Assembly: GCA_963082975.1 (NCBI GenBank)
Contig: OY720346.1
Span: forward strand, 24,608,720-24,672,719
Source: Labia minor
Lineage: Eukaryota > Arthropoda > Insecta > Dermaptera > Spongiphoridae
Length of the DNA stretch: 64,000 nt
Direction: 5' to 3'
The number at the start of each line of letters is the position of its first letter. The first letter of the stretch is position 1. A model generated the notes under the pieces. It worked only from the letters and a program-made list of their open reading frames with translations, was not told the DNA's origin and did no database searches. Positions 59,178 to 64,000 of this stretch are shown here, one piece after another. Made by a program: the position numbers and the translations under genes.

Positions 59178-59854
59178 ATAAGTTGACCTGTGGCCAGGTC
59201 CGAACCGACCGACGGTTTGAAGTAAATTAATTTCTAGCTACAGAAACAATTTCAAATAATTTTAATATATCTATTAATGTAATAAAAAACAGATATGAAT
59301 ACATAAATAATAAATATAAACATTTTTAATTTTATTTTATTTATAATATATATGTAAGACCAGGCTGTGACGTCATGAATGGCTGGATGACGTCATATAA
59401 TTTTAAATCAAGAAAAAACTAATAAATATGATTTTCCCGAGGATAAAACCAATACAAAGTGTATGATTCGTGGTGATATATAAAAAAATCTCCTCATGTG
59501 AAATTTGGTGTGAAAATAACCCTTCCCTTCCTATCGTCGATCGCTAATACTACCACTTCCGGTTTCCGGATTTGCACCAAAAGTTGATCAATTCATCCCA
59601 CTGATGCATTAAGTAAATATACCAAATTTCATCAAAATCGGTTGAGCCGTTCAGGCTGTACACATCTATACGGACGGACAGACGGACGGACAGACGGACG
59701 GACAGACGGACGGACAGACGAACGGACAGACATCATGCTAAAAATACTTTTTTCTGTTTAGAAAATGCATGATTCGTGGAGATATGTAAAAATCTCCACA
59801 TGTGAAATTTGGTGTGAAAACAATACCTCCCTTACTATCGTCGGTCGGTAAAAA
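59178..59854 (-). mobile_element. Family A repeat (Helentron-like), copy 8, expanded microsatellite
   Basis: Complete, minus orientation, with 3' hairpin at the left and CGTCGGTCGGTAAAAA at the right. The GGAC/AGAC (GTCY) tract at 59671-59730 is about 60 bp, roughly twice that of other copies, and built on an 8-12 bp higher-order period. It faces copy 9 in opposite orientation. Confidence 0.9.
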
Positions 59855-60265
59855 GTGTAAATAAATCATAGTTTGAATTTAATATCGTTGAACTAACATG
59901 ATAAATTATTTTTTAGCTTAATTTATATAAAAATGAGTGCCTCCTTTTTAATGTTAGTTACTATATAAATTTTGTTAAATAGTGAGTTGGTTATTTTTTG
60001 AAATATCATATTGGACCTTTTTTTGCATAAAAACCTAAAAACAAATCAACTTAAATAGAACAATTTATATCTCTAATCTCAAAAATAATACAAATTTTAT
60101 TAATTATATTTGTTAAATTATAACACCAACGACTGAATTAAAAATAATTTAAATAATTTTAAAAAAAATTCAAAAAACCAAAAACGAACAAAGGAGAATT
60201 TTTTTTTTATTATTCTTACCCTCTCTTGAGATTATGATTTAAAATTTATAAAAAGAAATTGGGTC

Positions 60266-60898
60266 TTTTTACCGACCGACGATAGTAAGGGAGGTATTGT
60301 TTTCACACCAAATTTCACATGTGGAGATCTTTACATATCTCCACGAATCATGCATTTTGTTAACAGAAAAAAGTATTTTTAGCATGATGTCTGTCCGTCC
60401 GTCCGTCTGTCCGTATAGATGTGTACAGCCTGAACGGCTCAACCGATTTTGATGAAATTTGGTATATTTTCTTAATGCATCAGTGGGATGAATTGATCAA
60501 CTTTTGGTGCAAATCCGGAAACCGGAAGTGGTAGTATTAGCGATCGACGATAGGAAGGGAAGGGTTATTTTCACACCAAATTTCACATGAGGAGATTTTT
60601 TTATATATCACCACGAATCATGCACTTTGTATTGGTTTTATCCTCGGGAAAATCATATTTATTAGTTTTTTCTTGATTTAAAATTATATGACGTCATCCA
60701 GCCATTCATGACGTCACAACCTGGTCTTGCATATTATTATAAATAAAATAAAATTAAAAATGTTTATATTTATTATTTATGTATCCATATCAGTTTTTTA
60801 TTACATTAATAGATATATTAAAATTATTTGAAATTGTTTCTGTAACTGGAAATTAATTTACGTCGGTCGGTTCGGACCTGGCCACAGGTCAACTTATT
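60266..60898 (+). mobile_element. Family A repeat (Helentron-like), copy 9
   Basis: A good reference copy. Subterminal repeats ACCGACCGACG (60271-60281) and CGTCGGTCGGT (60861-60871); GTCY tract 60389-60414; second 5'-like segment 60541-60630; TGACGTCA-like pair near 60690-60718; 3' hairpin GACCTG (60875-60880), loop GCCA, CAGGTC (60885-60890), with about 8 bp to the end. About 9 bp (AAACC region) before the 3' subterminal repeat are missing. Confidence 0.92.
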
Positions 60899-61805
60899 CT
60901 TATTGGTTATTAATAAAATTAAACTTTCATTAATAGGCAAACCCTTTCCTATTTCCAGTTTATATAAAATATAATTAAATTTCGAAGAAATCTATTTTTT
61001 CATCTATCTTTATTTATATATATACTTACTAAAAAGCATAATACATTTTTTGCGATGAACACCTGTTTTTTCTTATTCCTTGATGAATTAAAAAACCTTT
61101 TAAAATTTTTTTCCCTCATTCGATAGAAAATAAATTTAATAAATGCACTTGCGTGTCTTGTTTAAAATTCTTGAATAAATTTTTGAAATCAATTTCTATA
61201 ATGAATCAAGAGCTAATCTATTTCAGTTTCTAATTGACATTTTCTTGAGTTAATGGAGTTTTGAAATCCACTTTTAAAAACTTTGACCCTCAACACGAGC
61301 CTTGTCTTTATATATATAAATATATATATATATATAACTTAATGTATGTTATTTCAAAGAAAAAAAAATTAAACGAGATTTTATTGTAATTAAAGTCCGA
61401 GTCGTGAAGCTTTTAATGATAAATGATAAGAAATATAAGTGAATATACATTATAGGCAAAAGAATAATTTAATAGTTGTTGAACGTGTTTAAGATTAATT
61501 TCGAAGGTGTCAATTGTACAGTGCTATTTTAATCATTATAAAAACATAATAAATGAGAGAAAGTTCTAACAATAATAAATGTTAACAACAAAAATAATCC
61601 AATAGTTATATATTGTTACAATTTTCAGATATCTTGAAATAATAAACTAATAGACTAATAGACCTTAGAAATAAACAAATTAAATTATTTGATAATAATG
61701 GCACGAGTTTAATTTAATTGTTTAAGAATAATTATTTTTTCTCCTGTAATTTTGAAATTGTAAGCACGTTCAGAGCGCCATCTGGTTGGTGACTTGGGTC
61801 TTATA
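60899..61805. other. AT-rich non-coding stretch
   Basis: A TA microsatellite lies at 61308-61336. Nothing else recognised. Confidence 0.6.
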
Positions 61806-61896
61806 TTAACACGTTCCCGCCGGCATGTACCACCGGTGGCTCATGCCGTCACATAAAATAAATAGACAAATTATGGAGCCGGCGGGAACGTGTTAA
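61806..61896. mobile_element. piggyBac-like MITE, 91 bp
   Basis: A perfect 19-bp inverted repeat TTAACACGTTCCCGCCGGC / GCCGGCGGGAACGTGTTAA includes TTAA at each end, the target used by piggyBac elements. Inside are nested palindromes, CGGCATG/CATGCCG around CCACCGGTGG. The element is far too short to code. A TTAA target duplication strongly suggests piggyBac, but the terminal CAC is not the commonest piggyBac end. Confidence 0.72.
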
Positions 61897-61934
61897 TGAT
61901 CATTGGTCACTTGTCACTGGACACTCGAACAGTG

Positions 61935-61985
61935 CAGTCGCTTGATAACGATTGCAGAAGTAGCAATCGAAACGTTGTGTATATG
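61935..61985 (+). ncRNA. Hammerhead-ribozyme-like motif (imperfect)
   Basis: The string CGATTGC-AGAAGTA-GCAATCG (61950-61970) forms a perfect 7-bp stem with a 7-base loop. It is preceded by a TGAT-containing core resembling CTGATGA and followed by AAACGTT. The order CTGATGA, stem II, GAAAC, with GAAACGTT, is the layout of hammerhead ribozymes found in Penelope-like and other retroelements. The core is not perfect, so activity is doubtful; it is more likely a retroelement relic. Confidence 0.4.
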
Positions 61986-64000
61986 TTTGTATTTTTGAAT
62001 AAATTTACAATAACAAATATCAATATGTGGTTTAATTTACAAAATTTCATTATAAATAAAAACAACCACCAAAGCTTTAATAATTTAATGGCGCGAGTAT
62101 TATAAGATTTTTAAAGCAGATATGGTTTAAAGAATAGATCGAATTTAAAATTGTATGGTTGGTGTATTGATTTATGAATAAATAGAACTAAAGGACCGAT
62201 AGATATATTTATTGAATATTGTGGGCGCCATTCTAAAGGGGCGCTAATTCAAAAAAATAAAATTAGTAAGTTAAAGGATTAAACTTGCTAAAATTAAATT
62301 TGTAGAGATTAGAGACTTTAAAAAAAATTTAAAATAATTTTTAATTATTAATAATGAAAGAAGAATATATATATCATTGGTATCATTTAATAAAAAACTG
62401 TTATTCTCCGTTAAAGGTATTAGAATTAAATATGGTTTGGAAATGAGTTAGTATTTAAATAAGAAAATTTGATCGATATACAACACACAGCCCTAATATA
62501 CCTCAAATAAAATAGTTGTTAATATGCAAATTTCACTATGATCTATTGATTTTTAACATTTAATATATTTTATTAAAAAAGTATACTTTTCACTACTCAT
62601 AATGTTTGTAAATATTCAAAATGGAGAGTACTGTAATAAAAAGATATATAAATAAAAATATGTATATGTATAGAAATGGAAAAAAAATAACAACAATGTT
62701 AACAATATAGTAATTTCATTAAAAAAAATGTATGGAATTTGTTGAATCGATTGTTTTAGATTATGTAAAAGTTCACTTTCAAAAGAATGACGATGTTAAT
62801 ATCTCCGTATTTGGATTGGGTGGGCCAAAATGAAATACAATTAGAGAAGATAGATAGAATTTATGATTAGATGAAGTCAAGAGCGTTAATAAATAAAACG
62901 GTCTCAAAAGGAAGAAAAGCATAAGGTCGAAAGGTTGAGAGAAAAAAAAGATTGATATCGGCTATTAATATTCACAATCATAAATAGTCAGTTAAAAAAA
63001 ATAAAACATTCGTTCGGAATATAAAAAGAGACTAATTTGACGTGAAATGGAAAAGAATCTGAAACATGAATCGGAGCCATGTGAGGCGCTATTAAGCTCA
63101 TTCGAGTTACATCATTCGTTTTTGATATATAGAATTTTGATATACTAAAGGTGTGTATATGTTGAGAATTGTATACCCGCTGGGTAAAAACGATATATAA
63201 AAAAGTTGTTACAGAACTCGCCTGGGGCATTTGTTGATGCTCATCAAATTAAGATCACTAATATGGATTATATAATTCACACTTTAAAAGGAAAACTACT
63301 AGCTTGATTTTTTTAATAAGCATATTTATATATAATTTTCTGAGATTAAAATAGGATTAAAATTAATTTAGAATAATATATTTATCATAAAAAAAATGTA
63401 GATTTGAAGTTTAAAAGTGGGGATTTTTTTTTATATAAGGGAAATTATTTTTCACTAGATACATTTTCAACTTCCTCACTTTCAATATCATTATATAGTA
63501 ATAGTTTTCTCGTTTTACAAGTAATTTTGACATAAATATTATTTTCTTTCATATTTTAAAATATGATATTACATAAATTAAAAACATATTAAATTTAAAA
63601 TTAAATTGATTTTGAGCGCAACATTTATTTATATACCTAAATATTCATATAGAGTATGAATTAAGTTCAATCTAATTAAATGAAAAATAAATTAAAATAT
63701 ATTAAAAACCAAATTATTATTTATTTTTACACTTAATTTGGCCAATGAAAATATTGTAAGAGAAATTTTAAATTTTGTGTCAAATTAATTTATTCGTTTA
63801 TTTTATTTGCATTTCGGTAGTTACACCATTAGCTGAAGTATTCTTTTTTTAAAAGCTTGTGATAAAGATGGTGTAACTTCTGAAATTCATTTTTAAGAAA
63901 ACGAATAGATAAATTCAACCCTCAATCGAGCACAACTGATCTGTCAAACATAGTTCAAATACATTTAGTACACGACATCGAATTTATTCTTTAGTTTAGC
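61986..64000. other. AT-rich non-coding stretch
   Basis: A mildly GC-richer patch lies at 63030-63130. Open frames at 61890-62105 and 62988-63230 show no recognisable protein. No element ends identified to the window edge. Confidence 0.55.

Overview
The window is AT-rich eukaryotic DNA dominated by transposable elements. The families suggest an arthropod, probably an insect: R1-clade LINE, RTE-type LINE, mariner, pogo/Tigger, MULE, hAT-like elements, Helitrons, and two Helentron/DINE-1-like families. No complete host protein-coding gene can be supported. Two short minus-strand stretches look like host exons with splice signals (25428-25579 and 42146-42241). The rest is therefore best read as large introns or intergenic DNA. 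No rRNA, CRISPR array or convincing tRNA gene was seen.

Layout. 1-535 is an almost perfect 196-bp foldback made from a transposase-like gene fragment. 1726-2047 is a Helitron 3' end. 4753-5685 is an internally deleted R1-clade LINE. 11996-15498 is a nested stack: a MULE and a mariner sit inside an element with hAT-type ends. 16590-16830, 21671-22131 and 33407-34089 are 5'-truncated RTE-type LINE ends. 23756-26799 holds two copies of repeat family B and one of family A. 28373-29125 is a clean hAT-type MITE. 35916-36473 is a deleted mariner. 37586-39952 holds two family A copies. 40022-41814 is a complete-ended Helitron. 42741-44887 holds two family B copies around a local duplication. 47118-48847 is a MITE carrying one B and one A insertion. 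50164-51130 is another Helitron. 52523-60898 is rich in family A, with a pogo remnant at 56255-57000. 61806-61896 is a tiny TTAA-flanked MITE.

The strongest reading of the unexplained repeats is that families A (about 630-680 bp) and B (about 580-630 bp) are non-autonomous Helentron-like elements. Each has short subterminal inverted repeats, a GTCY/GT microsatellite downstream of its 5' end, and a small hairpin just before its 3' end. Family A also carries a second, diverged copy of its own 5' end inside it. Three Helitrons share a piece of the RTE LINE 3' end at the same internal position, which points to one old capture followed by different decay.

Between the repeats lie moderately GC-richer, non-repetitive islands of about 200-400 bp in a background of poly-A/T and TA microsatellites. 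They may be conserved regulatory DNA, but sequence alone cannot show that. All identifications are by eye from motifs, end structures and target-site duplications; no database search was run.
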